Assembly (NCBI GenBank): GCA_023424015.1
Contig: JAFAEM010000022.1
Location: 200,850 to 264,849 of the forward strand
DNA length: 64,000 nucleotides
Reading direction: 5' to 3'
Source of the DNA: Bacteroidota bacterium
Lineage (GTDB): Bacteria > Bacteroidota > Bacteroidia > Chitinophagales > Chitinophagaceae
Numbering within the stretch: position 1 is the stretch's first letter; the number at the start of each line of letters is the position of its first letter. Of the stretch, positions 51,949 to 60,341 are shown piece after piece. A program made the translations under genes and the position numbers. The notes beneath the pieces are model-generated. The model was not told the origin of the DNA. It saw only the letters and a list, made by a program, of their open reading frames with translations, and did not search any database.

Positions 51949-53151
51949 ATGCCTGAAAATCTATCCCCGGAGCAGCTAATAGACGTGGCCAAAGAATTTG
52001 GTACACCTGTGTATGTTTATCACGCTGAAAAAATCACATCCCAGTATGAGAAATTGAAAAAAGCTTTCAGTGGCAGTAATACTGTGTTTTTTTATGCCTG
52101 CAAGGCACTGACTAATATAAATATCCTCCGGCATATTCATGCAATGGGTGCCAATATCGATTGTAGTTCTATCAACGAAGTCAAACTGGCATTGTACGCG
52201 GGATTTAAACCCAGCCAGGTTTTATACACTTCTAATGGGATTGCCTTTGACGAGATACAGGAAGCAAAGGAGTTGGGTGTACATATCAATATCGACAGCC
52301 TGTCCAATCTCGAAAAGTTTGGGAAGGCTTACGGTCATGATTACCCGGTTGGTCTACGTCTCAGGCCCAATATCATGGCAGGTGGTAACCTTAAGATTTC
52401 GACGGGACACGATAAAAGTAAGTTTGGAATACCGGTGGACCAGCTGGAACCGCTGCTGGCGATAGTGAATATGTATAATATGCATATCAATAACCTGCAT
52501 ATCCATACCGGTAGCGAGATAAAGGATGTGGATGTGTTTATAAAAGGTATTGAAGTATTGTTTGATCTCATTCCGCATTTTGGCGAGTTGAAATCCATCG
52601 ACCTTGGAGGGGGATTTAAGGTGCCTTACCAGGCAGGGGATAGTGAAACGGATATTGAGTTGCTGGCTGCAAAAGTAAAAGAGGCTTTTGACAGTCATCC
52701 CCAGGCAAAAAATTTGCAGGTCTGGTTTGAGCCCGGAAAATTCCTTGTAAGTGAATGCGGTTATTTTGTAACGCAGGTAAATGTGATCAAGGAAACCGCT
52801 GCCACCACATTTGTGAGCGTCAATAGCGGGTTCAACCACCTGATCCGCCCCATGTTTTATGACTCTTATCATCGCATAGAAAATATCAGTAATCCCGCAG
52901 GTTCAGAACGCAAATATTCCGTTGTAGGGAATATCTGCGAGACCGACACCTTTGCCTGGGATCGTATGTTGTCCGAAGTGAGGGAAGGCGATTACCTGGT
53001 GTTCTTCAATGCCGGCGCCTATGGTTTTGAGATGTCATCTCATTTCAATTCACGTTACAAACCAGCCGAAGTGATGATCAAAGATGGAAAGGCCCGGCTC
53101 ATCAGGAAAAGAGACGTTTTTGATGATCTGCTCAAGAGCCTGGTCTTGTAA
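51949..53151 (+). CDS. lysA: Diaminopimelate decarboxylase
   Basis: 400 residues. A PLP-dependent fold III decarboxylase that makes lysine from meso-diaminopimelate. The PLP-binding Lys is K52 in FFYACKAL. Further motifs are HIHTGSEI, IDLGGGFKVPY, WFEPGKFLVSECGYFVTQV (phosphate and substrate region) and CETDTFAWDRML near the C-terminus, where the catalytic Cys comes from the partner subunit (the usual CESGD reads CETDT). It is preceded directly by a promoter box, so the transcript probably begins at or next to the ATG. Monocistronic. Confidence 0.96.
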   Translation: MPENLSPEQLIDVAKEFGTPVYVYHAEKITSQYEKLKKAFSGSNTVFFYACKALTNINILRHIHAMGANIDCSSINEVKLALYAGFKPSQVLYTSNGIAFDEIQEAKELGVHINIDSLSNLEKFGKAYGHDYPVGLRLRPNIMAGGNLKISTGHDKSKFGIPVDQLEPLLAIVNMYNMHINNLHIHTGSEIKDVDVFIKGIEVLFDLIPHFGELKSIDLGGGFKVPYQAGDSETDIELLAAKVKEAFDSHPQAKNLQVWFEPGKFLVSECGYFVTQVNVIKETAATTFVSVNSGFNHLIRPMFYDSYHRIENISNPAGSERKYSVVGNICETDTFAWDRMLSEVREGDYLVFFNAGAYGFEMSSHFNSRYKPAEVMIKDGKARLIRKRDVFDDLLKSLVL

Positions 53152-53374
53152 ATGAATTGATGTTCTCTCTTCACACTTATGATGTAATTGTCGGCAAATA
53201 ATTTTTCCGTTGCATTACTCTCAATGATCCCTTCTGCCAGAAAACTGGCTGTGACACCGCGTCTGGTCGCAACATTTCCCCGAAAAAGTCAGATTCACCC
53301 CCCATGGAGTAAGAAAACAGGAAATATTTTTGATATAGAGAGATCAGGAAGTATATCGTGTTAATTATCTCAAT

Positions 53375-54463
53375 ATGAAAGAAGGCACACGTTTAAAGTT
53401 AAACCAGCTCAAAGTGATCATTCCAATCTGGATGGTCATGGGTTTCCTGATATCTGTTTACGATTACCTGGTTTTGCAAACCGGTTATTCTGCAGGCCTG
53501 GCTGCAGACTATTCTTTTTTAGAAGCTTCGGCACGCAATGTCGGAGCCGGGCTCGTTGGTGGGATCATTGGCGGCAGCATCATGGTTTTTTACGTAAATG
53601 AAAAATTACAAGACAGGCCTTATGGATATACCCTGATTGTGGTGAGTGTTTCTTTTGTACTGATAGTAGCCCTGATCTCGTTGTTGATGGGCATGATCAT
53701 CGTTCCCATGAAAACGGGCCGGCCATTATTTGAACCCATATCATGGCTTGCATTTCTTGATTTCCTGAAAGATCCTTCACATATAAAGGCGGTTCTCGGC
53801 TGGTCCTTTATTGTTGGGATGACCCAGTTGATGCTGCAGGTGAACAGTAAATTCGGTCAGGCGAATTTCTGGAATATTATTCGCGGAAAATATAACAGGC
53901 CAAAAGAAGAGAAGAAGATCATTATGTTCCTTGACCTGAATGATTCCACTGGCATGGCCGAAGAGATGGGCGATGAAAAGTATCATTCTTTATTAAAAGA
54001 TTTTTTTGCTGATATCACAGTGCCGGTTCTCAACAACAAAGGCAGTATCTACCAATATGTGGGTGATGAAGTCGTTATTTCATGGAACTACCAGGACGGC
54101 GTGCAGGACGAACACTGTATCCGCTGTTTCTTCGACATGAAAATGCAGATCCGGGAGAAAAAACAAAAATACCTCGACCGATATGGACTTGTTCCCTCTT
54201 TTAAAGCCGGAATACACTGTGGCAGGGTTATCGCCGGTGAAGTAGGTGTCATAAAAAGGGATATCACATATTCTGGCGACGTGCTCAATACCACGGCGAG
54301 GATCCTTAACAAATGTGCTGAGTTCCGCGAAGAAGTCATCGCTTCTTCCGATCTGCTTGCAACCCTTACCTGTTCCAGGACCTATACCACGCGCCCCCTT
54401 GGTGCCATTAAGTTAAAGGGAAAAAATAAGGAAGTTATGCTTAACTCATTGATGCCAGCTTGA
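53375..54463 (+). CDS. Membrane-bound class III nucleotide cyclase
   Basis: 362 residues. Four transmembrane helices (about 14-32, 50-72, 85-108 and 137-155) are followed by a class III cyclase domain (about 182-345). Metal-binding Asp187 lies in MFLDLNDSTGMAEEMGDEKYH and Asp231 in YQYVGDEVVISW; transition-state residues Asn305 and Arg309 sit in GDVLNTTARIL. All are present, so the enzyme should be active. Specificity (cAMP or cGMP) is not clear from sequence. The membrane part resembles a sensor without a recognised ligand domain. Array R5 starts 9 bp after its stop. Confidence 0.88.
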   Translation: MKEGTRLKLNQLKVIIPIWMVMGFLISVYDYLVLQTGYSAGLAADYSFLEASARNVGAGLVGGIIGGSIMVFYVNEKLQDRPYGYTLIVVSVSFVLIVALISLLMGMIIVPMKTGRPLFEPISWLAFLDFLKDPSHIKAVLGWSFIVGMTQLMLQVNSKFGQANFWNIIRGKYNRPKEEKKIIMFLDLNDSTGMAEEMGDEKYHSLLKDFFADITVPVLNNKGSIYQYVGDEVVISWNYQDGVQDEHCIRCFFDMKMQIREKKQKYLDRYGLVPSFKAGIHCGRVIAGEVGVIKRDITYSGDVLNTTARILNKCAEFREEVIASSDLLATLTCSRTYTTRPLGAIKLKGKNKEVMLNSLMPA

Positions 54464-54471
54464 GTAGTCGA

Positions 54472-54527
54472 GATGCTGGATGCTTGATGCTGGATACTGG
54501 ATATTGGATACTGGATATTGGATACTG
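54472..54527 (+). repeat. Heptamer array R5 (eight units)
   Basis: GATGCTG, GATGCTT, GATGCTG, then GATACTG and GATATTG alternating, ending with GATACTG at 54521-54527. Confidence 0.9.
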
Positions 54528-54578
54528 GATTTGATGAAATATTATTCCCCAAAAGATTTTTATTGTAGCGGGCACTAG

Positions 54579-54615
54579 CCCCCTCTCCCTGAGGAGAGGG
54601 GGTTGGGGGTGAGGC
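54579..54615. repeat. CCCCTCTCC palindromic element, copy 2
   Basis: CCCCCTCTCC (54579-54588), loop CTGA, GGAGAGGGGG (54593-54602), then TTGGGGGTGAGG. This is the reverse complement of the element at 40730-40773. Confidence 0.85.
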
Positions 54616-54638
54616 GATGTTAGTCGATAGTCTTGAGA

Positions 54639-54674
54639 CTGCCTGCCCGCCGTAGCCTTGGTGAAGGCGGGGAG
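54639..54674. repeat. CCCGCCG palindromic element, copy 2
   Basis: TGCCTGCCCGCCGTAGCC then TTGGTGAAGGCGGGGAGT. Related to 36642-36674; both copies are followed by AGTAT. Confidence 0.7.
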
Positions 54675-54767
54675 TATCGGAGGTAAAAATCCCATCCGGG
54701 AAGCCGGAAACCAAAACTGTCTTAACTTCGCCACGCATTTTTAAAATTTTAAAACTCTCTTACAACT

Positions 54768-55781
54768 ATGAGTACAGTTAAAGTTGCTATCAACGGCTTT
54801 GGTAGGATCGGACGCCTGGTTTACCGGCAGATATATAAAATGGAAGGAATTGATGTCGTAGCTATTAATGATTTGACCAGCCCGAAAGTGTTGGCACATC
54901 TCCTTAAGTACGATACAGCGCAGGGAAGATTTGATGCCGAGGTGAAAGCCACTGAAAACTCCATTGTTGTGAATGGCGATGAAGTAAAGATATATGCACA
55001 AAAAAATCCAGCTGAAATTCCCTGGAAAACACATGATGTAGACGTGGTGCTTGAATGCACCGGATTCTTTACTGATAAAGACAAAGCTTCTGCACACCTG
55101 ACCGCGGGAGCAAAGCGTGTGGTGATCTCCGCACCGGCAACCGGTGATCTGAAGACGATCGTATTTAACGTAAACCATAATATTCTCGACGGAAGTGAAA
55201 CCATCATTAGCTGTGCTTCCTGTACCACCAACTGCCTGGCGCCGATGGCACAGGTGCTGGATGAAAAATTCGGAATCGTCAATGGCCTGATGACAACTAT
55301 CCATGCCTACACCAATGATCAGAACACACAGGATGCGCCGCATCCGAAAGGTGACCTGCGTCGCGCAAGGGCCGCGGCTCAAAATATCGTACCTAATAGC
55401 ACCGGCGCAGCAAAAGCCATCGGTTTGGTGTTGCCCAACCTGAAAGGCAAACTGGACGGTAGCGCGCAAAGGGTTCCTGTACTCACCGGTTCGCTGACAG
55501 AAGTGACAGCTGTATTAGGAAAGAAAACAAGCGTTGAGGAAGTAAACGCGGCCATGAAAGCTGCCACCAATGATAGCTTTGGCTACACCGAAGATGAAAT
55601 TGTAAGTGGCGATATCGTTGGGATCACTTATGGTTCATTGTTCGATGCCACGCAAACAAGAGTACAAACAGTTGGAGATACTCAACTGGTACGTACAGTA
55701 AGCTGGTACGATAACGAAATGAGCTATGTGAGCCAGCTGGTCCGCACTGTTCACTACTTTGCAAAACTGATAGGAAAATAA
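54768..55781 (+). CDS. gapA: Glyceraldehyde-3-phosphate dehydrogenase
   Basis: 337 residues. NAD-binding NGFGRIGRLVYRQ (about 8-20) and catalytic Cys152 in SCASCTTNCLAP are present, with the His in TIHAYTNDQNTQDAPH and the C-terminal WYDNEMSYVSQLVR. It oxidises glyceraldehyde 3-phosphate with NAD and phosphate to 1,3-bisphosphoglycerate. The next gene, pgk, performs the following step. The acidic residue after strand 2 (VVAINDLT, Asp) favours NAD over NADP. Confidence 0.98.
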   Translation: MSTVKVAINGFGRIGRLVYRQIYKMEGIDVVAINDLTSPKVLAHLLKYDTAQGRFDAEVKATENSIVVNGDEVKIYAQKNPAEIPWKTHDVDVVLECTGFFTDKDKASAHLTAGAKRVVISAPATGDLKTIVFNVNHNILDGSETIISCASCTTNCLAPMAQVLDEKFGIVNGLMTTIHAYTNDQNTQDAPHPKGDLRRARAAAQNIVPNSTGAAKAIGLVLPNLKGKLDGSAQRVPVLTGSLTEVTAVLGKKTSVEEVNAAMKAATNDSFGYTEDEIVSGDIVGITYGSLFDATQTRVQTVGDTQLVRTVSWYDNEMSYVSQLVRTVHYFAKLIGK

Positions 55782-55802
55782 ATTCCCTGTATTTTTACAA
55801 TG

Positions 55803-55834
55803 ATCCCCGCATTAATGTGGGGATTATTGCTTTT
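55803..55834 (+). terminator. Hairpin between gapA and pgk
   Basis: A 9-bp stem with one wobble (55803-55811 with 55816-55824) followed by TATTGCTTTTTT. It could stop part of the gapA transcription before pgk. Confidence 0.6.
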
Positions 55835-55896
55835 TTGGATGAGCAATAGTCTTAAAAGTCAAAGACCACTAGCCCTTTAATTTTAAATAGCTGATT

Positions 55897-57093
55897 ATGT
55901 CAAAGTTTGCTGATCATAATTTTTCCGGTGAGAAAGCCCTGGTTCGTGTCGATTTCAACGTACCCCTCAACGACAAGTTTGAAATAACTGACGATACAAG
56001 GATAAAAGCGGCCATTCCAACCATTAAAAAGATCACCGGCGATGGGGGTATTGCGATCCTAATGTCGCACCTGGGTCGTCCCAAATCTGGCCCCGAAGAA
56101 AAATTTTCACTTAAGCACCTGGTACAACACCTGAGCAGCCTGCTGGGTGGCGCTACCGTTCTTTTTGCCAACGATTGTGTGGGAGAGCAGGCGTTTCTTA
56201 CTGCCAGTATGATGAAACCAGGAGAAGTGTTGCTGTTGGAAAACCTTCGTTTTTATAAAGAAGAAGAAAAAGGTGATGAGAAATTCGCAGAGAAACTTTC
56301 AAAGCTAGGTGATGTCTGGGTGAATGATGCGTTCGGTACAGCGCATCGTGCGCATGCTTCTACTGCCGTTATTGCAAAATTTTTCGAACCGGAGAAAAGA
56401 ATGTTCGGTCTGCTTATGGAAGCAGAAGTCAGCAGCGCTGAGAAAGTCTTGCATCATTCAGAGCGACCATTTCTTGCCATCATCGGTGGTGCCAAGGTCT
56501 CCGATAAAATACTGATCATCGAAAACCTGATGGAAAGGGCTACAGATATCATCATCGGCGGTGGAATGGCCTATACTTTTATGAAGGCAGCGGGAGGTAA
56601 GATCGGCAGTTCGCTTTGTGAAGAGGACCGCCTTAATACTGCCAGTGAACTTTTGAAAAAAGCCCGCGAGAAGAATGTCAACATTCACCTGCCTTCTGAT
56701 TCGGTGATCGCTGATAAGTTTGCCAATGACGCCGATATATCCACTGCTCCCAGCAACCTGATCCCCGATGGCTGGATGGGACTGGATATTGGTCCCAACG
56801 CGGTAGAACAGTTCACCAATGTGATCCACAGTTCTAAGACCATACTCTGGAATGGCCCGATGGGCGTTTTTGAAATGGATAATTTCCAGGTTGGCACCAA
56901 AGCCATTGCCACAGCGGTTGCCGAAGCCACGCAGAAAGGAGCTTTTTCACTGGTGGGTGGCGGCGATTCCGTAGCAGCGGTCAACCAGTTCGGATTTGCT
57001 GATAAGGTCAGTTATGTATCCACCGGCGGGGGAGCCATGCTGGAATATTTTGAGGGCAAATCGTTGCCCGGGATCGCAGCGGTGAACGGGTAG
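55897..57093 (+). CDS. pgk: Phosphoglycerate kinase
   Basis: 398 residues. Substrate-binding LVRVDFNVPLND and LMSHLGRPK at the N-terminus, GDVWVNDAFGTAHRAHAS, the hinge with GGAKVSDKILIIENLMERA and the nucleotide site GPMGVFEMDNF with GGGDSVAAV near the end. It makes ATP and 3-phosphoglycerate from 1,3-bisphosphoglycerate. It follows gapA by 115 bp with a hairpin between, so it may be read partly through and partly from its own promoter. Confidence 0.98.
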   Translation: MSKFADHNFSGEKALVRVDFNVPLNDKFEITDDTRIKAAIPTIKKITGDGGIAILMSHLGRPKSGPEEKFSLKHLVQHLSSLLGGATVLFANDCVGEQAFLTASMMKPGEVLLLENLRFYKEEEKGDEKFAEKLSKLGDVWVNDAFGTAHRAHASTAVIAKFFEPEKRMFGLLMEAEVSSAEKVLHHSERPFLAIIGGAKVSDKILIIENLMERATDIIIGGGMAYTFMKAAGGKIGSSLCEEDRLNTASELLKKAREKNVNIHLPSDSVIADKFANDADISTAPSNLIPDGWMGLDIGPNAVEQFTNVIHSSKTILWNGPMGVFEMDNFQVGTKAIATAVAEATQKGAFSLVGGGDSVAAVNQFGFADKVSYVSTGGGAMLEYFEGKSLPGIAAVNG

Positions 57094-57148
57094 GTCTATT
57101 GAAATTTCGTTTTTTATATTATTTTGGCTGCTCACCAGTCATTAAAAA

Positions 57149-57775
57149 ATGAAAACTAAAGCTCTGCTAATCGTCCTGCTTGCGGCAATCTCCTTTTCCT
57201 CCTGTCAAAAAGAAGCGAGTTTGCAAAACCGGGGCGGGGAGAAAAATGATAAAATTCTTGGAACCTGGAACTTCGTGGGTATGGATGTAGATTTAACTTC
57301 AGAAATAACCGCGGGCTCAGGTGTTGATCATGAAAGGATGCTGAGCCATTATACCTATACTTCTACCAACAATAAAGGGACGCTGACATTCGACGCCAGC
57401 AAAAGTATAAGCAACAACTTATCCCATACATTTAATACTGTTGTCTTTTTCAAATATTTTGTCGGTGGTAGCCTTATTGATGAATTTGAAATTCCGATGG
57501 AAGGAGATATGCCACCCTCTAATGGCTCCGTGGAGTATAAAGTACTGAGCGAGGACTCACTTTACTTTGAGAAAGGTTTTACGATCCTTGAAGCCCCCGA
57601 TGGCCAGGGCGCTCCGACTACACATAATACCCTGCCAACAACCGTCGGCCTCGCCTGGGCTAAGGATACGATGATCCTCACCGTAGATCTGGTACAGTTT
57701 CAGGAACAGGTCATAAATGGTTTAAATGCCAGGGTAAAGAACGATGTCCGACAGGTAATTAAGCTTAAGAAATAG
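57149..57775 (+). CDS. Lipocalin-like lipoprotein
   Basis: 208 residues. Lipoprotein signal MKTKALLIVLLAAISFSSC with the Cys at about 19-20. The mature part starts with KILGTWNFVGMDVDLTSE, the GTWxxxG entry of lipocalin-like domains, and continues with strands (GTLTFDASKSISNNLSHTF, DTMILTVDLVQFQEQVI). It is likely to bind a hydrophobic ligand at the membrane, but that is inference. It follows pgk by 55 bp; the unrelated function speaks against a shared task. Confidence 0.7.
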   Translation: MKTKALLIVLLAAISFSSCQKEASLQNRGGEKNDKILGTWNFVGMDVDLTSEITAGSGVDHERMLSHYTYTSTNNKGTLTFDASKSISNNLSHTFNTVVFFKYFVGGSLIDEFEIPMEGDMPPSNGSVEYKVLSEDSLYFEKGFTILEAPDGQGAPTTHNTLPTTVGLAWAKDTMILTVDLVQFQEQVINGLNARVKNDVRQVIKLKK

Positions 57776-57890
57776 ATAAGTTTATCGGGATAGCGTCAAT
57801 CTTTTTGTCCAGGCTTTTATCCGCAACAAAAACCTTGTTGTGTAATAACTAAAAAACCTAATTTTATTACTACACAAAAACTTACACGTT

Positions 57891-58484
57891 ATGAAAGGGG
57901 CAAAAAACCTGACCTTAATTATCGTCCTTGTTCTTATAGTAATCGTGGGGGCCATGGGCTGCAACGGTTACAATGGGCTTGTAAAGCAGGACGAGACTGT
58001 TAAACAAGCCTGGAACAATGTGAATACAGAATACCAGAAAAGAGCAGATCTTGTCGACAACCTGGTTAATACAGTGAAAGGCGCCGCGAATTTCGAAAAG
58101 GAAACCCTGACCCAACTGGTGGAAGCAAGAGCAAAAGCCACTTCAGTAAATTTTACAGCTGATCAGCTTACCCCGGAAAACATGGCGAGATTCCAGCAGG
58201 CGCAGGGACAAATGACCGGCGCATTAAGCCGGCTGCTCGCGGTCGTTGAAAATTATCCTGATCTCAAAGCCAATCAAAACTTTTTGCAATTGCAGGGACA
58301 GTTGGAAGGTATTGAGAACGACGTTAGGAGCACTCGCAGAACTTTTAACGAAGCGATCAATGTTTACAATACCAAAGTGCGTTCATTCCCGATGAATATT
58401 TTTGCCGGTATGTTTGGTTTTAAAGCCAAAGAAGGCTTCCAGGCAGAAGAAGGAGCAGAGAAAGCGCCCAAGGTTCAATTCTAA
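57891..58484 (+). CDS. lemA: LemA-family protein 1
   Basis: 197 residues. One N-terminal membrane helix (LTLIIVLVLIVIVGAMGC, the Cys could be lipidated) and the helical LemA domain: YNGLVKQDETVKQAWNNVNTEYQKRADLVDNLVNTVKGAA, then AVVENYPDLKANQNFLQLQGQLEGIENDV with the family's YPxLKA and RTFNEAINVYNTKVRSFP. LemA proteins sit at the membrane with the N-terminus outside; the role is not established. First of four genes spaced 5 to 12 bp apart (LemA, LemA, TPM, TPM). Confidence 0.93.
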   Translation: MKGAKNLTLIIVLVLIVIVGAMGCNGYNGLVKQDETVKQAWNNVNTEYQKRADLVDNLVNTVKGAANFEKETLTQLVEARAKATSVNFTADQLTPENMARFQQAQGQMTGALSRLLAVVENYPDLKANQNFLQLQGQLEGIENDVRSTRRTFNEAINVYNTKVRSFPMNIFAGMFGFKAKEGFQAEEGAEKAPKVQF

Positions 58485-58496
58485 TCAGGTCAGCAC

Positions 58497-59081
58497 ATGG
58501 GTGGGAAAAGATATGCCGGCTATATTGTTGGCGCAATCGTTATTTTATTGGGCATTTACATCATTGTCACTTACAACAGCCTTGTAAAAAAGGAAGAAAG
58601 AGTAAAGAAACAATGGTCGGAAGTGCAGAGTACCTACCAGCGCCGGCTTGACCTGGTACCTAATCTTGTCAATGTGGTAAAAGGTGTCTCCGATTTTGAA
58701 CAGTCTACGCTTGAAAGTATTGCAGCAGCAAGAAGTAAAGCACTGGCAGGTCAGACCAATATCATCAGCGGAGAAAATTATAATGAACAGCACAGACTGC
58801 AGGATAGCCTGGCTTCCGCGGCCAACAGGCTGATAGTAGTCATCGAAAGATATCCTACCCTAAAGGGCACATCGGCATATTCCGGACTGCAAACCCAGCT
58901 GGAAGGAACAGAAAGAAGGATCAAAGTAGCCCGGGTTGATTTTAATGAAGCTGTCGCCGATTATAATTCAACGGTAAGAAGTGGAAGTGCCATGCTCGTG
59001 GCAAAACTGTTTGGCTTTAAGCCCATGGAAGGTTTCCAGTCAGTAGCAGGAGCGGAGAATACGGTGGAGATTAATTTTTAA
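58497..59081 (+). CDS. LemA-family protein 2
   Basis: 194 residues, 12 bp after the first LemA gene. One helix (YIVGAIVILLGIYIIVTYN), then the LemA domain with VKKEERVKKQWSEVQSTYQRRLDLVPNLVNVVKGV, RYPTLKGTSAYSGLQTQLEGTERRI and VDFNEAVADYNSTVRS. It is clearly a paralogue of the first. It differs in lacking the Cys after the helix, so it is a plain membrane anchor rather than a possible lipoprotein. Confidence 0.92.
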   Translation: MGGKRYAGYIVGAIVILLGIYIIVTYNSLVKKEERVKKQWSEVQSTYQRRLDLVPNLVNVVKGVSDFEQSTLESIAAARSKALAGQTNIISGENYNEQHRLQDSLASAANRLIVVIERYPTLKGTSAYSGLQTQLEGTERRIKVARVDFNEAVADYNSTVRSGSAMLVAKLFGFKPMEGFQSVAGAENTVEINF

Positions 59082-59091
59082 AAACAGAAAC

Positions 59092-59547
59092 GTGTTTAAC
59101 TTTTTCAAAAAAGACAAATTTTTCAGCGAAGAAGAAAAAGTGCAGATCGTAAATGCGATCAGAAACGCGGAGCGTCGAACCAGCGGTGAAGTGCGGGTAT
59201 TTGTAGAGAGTCATTGCCGTTATGTAGACCCGCTGGACAGAGCCGCCGAGATCTTTTTTCACCTGGAAATGGACGAGACCGAGGATCGGAATGCTGTGTT
59301 GGTGTACATCGCCATGAAGGACCGTCAGCTGGCTGTTTTTGGAGATGAGGGAATCCATAACAAGGTGGGAACGGAATACTGGTCAAAAGAAGTCCAACTG
59401 CTCATAGATAAATTCGATACTGAAAATTATGGTGAAGGCATCAGCCAGTGTGTGACGGATATCGGTGAAGCACTCCATCATTTTTTTCCATTTGATAATG
59501 ATACCGACAAAAACGAATTGCCCGACGAGATCGTCTTTGGCAAATAA
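59092..59547 (+). CDS. TPM-domain protein without signal peptide
   Basis: 151 residues from the GTG at 59092 (no ATG nearby fits). The domain EEEKVQIVNAIRNAERRTSGEVRVFVESHC, then LDRAAEIFFHLEMDETEDRNAVLVYIAMKDRQLAVFGDEGIHNKVG, matches the TPM fold (YgcG/TLP18.3/Psb32/MOLO-1). There is no signal peptide or membrane helix, so this version is probably cytoplasmic, unlike the next protein. Ten bp after lemA 2 and five before the next gene. Confidence 0.88.
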   Translation: MFNFFKKDKFFSEEEKVQIVNAIRNAERRTSGEVRVFVESHCRYVDPLDRAAEIFFHLEMDETEDRNAVLVYIAMKDRQLAVFGDEGIHNKVGTEYWSKEVQLLIDKFDTENYGEGISQCVTDIGEALHHFFPFDNDTDKNELPDEIVFGK

Positions 59548-59552
59548 CTCGC

Positions 59553-60341
59553 ATGAAAAAACTCCTGTTTATACTTCTCGGCTTTTTGGTCATCAGGGCT
59601 TCCGCACAGGTCGATAAGATTATTCCCGCCGCACCCAATCCACCAAAACTGGTCAATGATTTTACCGGAAGTTTTCTGACGCCCGAACAGGTCGCTGCAC
59701 TCGAACAAAAACTGGTGGCTTATGATGACAGCACTTCCAACCAGGTGGTGATCGCCATTGTGGACGACCTGCAGGGTTATTCAGCAGCGGATTATGCAAT
59801 AGCCCTGGGCAGAAAATGGGGCGTGGGTAATAAAAACTTTGAGAATGGTATTGTGTTGCTCGTGTCAACCGGTGGAGGGGAAGGAAACCGCGATGTTTTT
59901 ATCGCAACGGGTTATGGATTGGAAGGCGTGGTGACGGATCTTGTTGCCGACGCGATCATCGATCATGAACTGGTCCCTAATTTCAGGGCCGGGAATTATT
60001 ATCGTGGACTGGATGAGGCCACCAATGCCATTTTTCGGGCAGCCGAGGGTCGTTACCAGGCTCCCGCAGGGTATGGCAGCAGGGGGGGTAAAGGCATACC
60101 CATTGGCACTATCATTTTTGTCATCATCCTGCTCATTTTCCTATTTGGCGGCATGGCTGGTGGCGGTGGAGGTGGCGGATATGTTTCCCGTCGCGGGTAT
60201 ACCGGCTGGGGTGGCCTCGGCGGACTGGGTGGACTTGGTCGTGGAAGCAGTGGCGGTGGCTGGTCCGGCGGCGGCGGTGGAGGTTTCGGCGGATTTGGAG
60301 GTGGCGGATTTGGAGGCGGCGGCGCTGGCGGGAAGTGGTGA
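59553..60341 (+). CDS. Exported TPM-domain protein with Gly-rich tail (YgcG type)
   Basis: 262 residues. Signal peptide (MKKLLFILLGFLVIRASA), TPM domain (VNDFTGSFLTPEQVAALEQKLVAYDDSTSNQVVIAIVDDLQGY, WGVGNKNFENGIVLLVS, IATGYGLEGVVTDLVADAII), a membrane helix (IGTIIFVIILLIFLFGGM, about 187-205) and a tail that is almost only Gly, Ser and Trp (about 206-262). That is the YgcG layout. It probably works with the LemA proteins at the membrane; the cluster LemA-TPM is a recurring neighbourhood. Confidence 0.92.
   Translation: MKKLLFILLGFLVIRASAQVDKIIPAAPNPPKLVNDFTGSFLTPEQVAALEQKLVAYDDSTSNQVVIAIVDDLQGYSAADYAIALGRKWGVGNKNFENGIVLLVSTGGGEGNRDVFIATGYGLEGVVTDLVADAIIDHELVPNFRAGNYYRGLDEATNAIFRAAEGRYQAPAGYGSRGGKGIPIGTIIFVIILLIFLFGGMAGGGGGGGYVSRRGYTGWGGLGGLGGLGRGSSGGGWSGGGGGGFGGFGGGGFGGGGAGGKW

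Larger units (their letters stand above)
54464..54767. other. Gene-free region of 304 bp packed with repeats
   Basis: Holds array R5, copy 2 of the CCCCTCTCC palindrome and copy 2 of the CCCGCCG element. A TAACTTCG at 54723-54730 is a possible gapA -7 box without a recognised -33. Confidence 0.7.
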
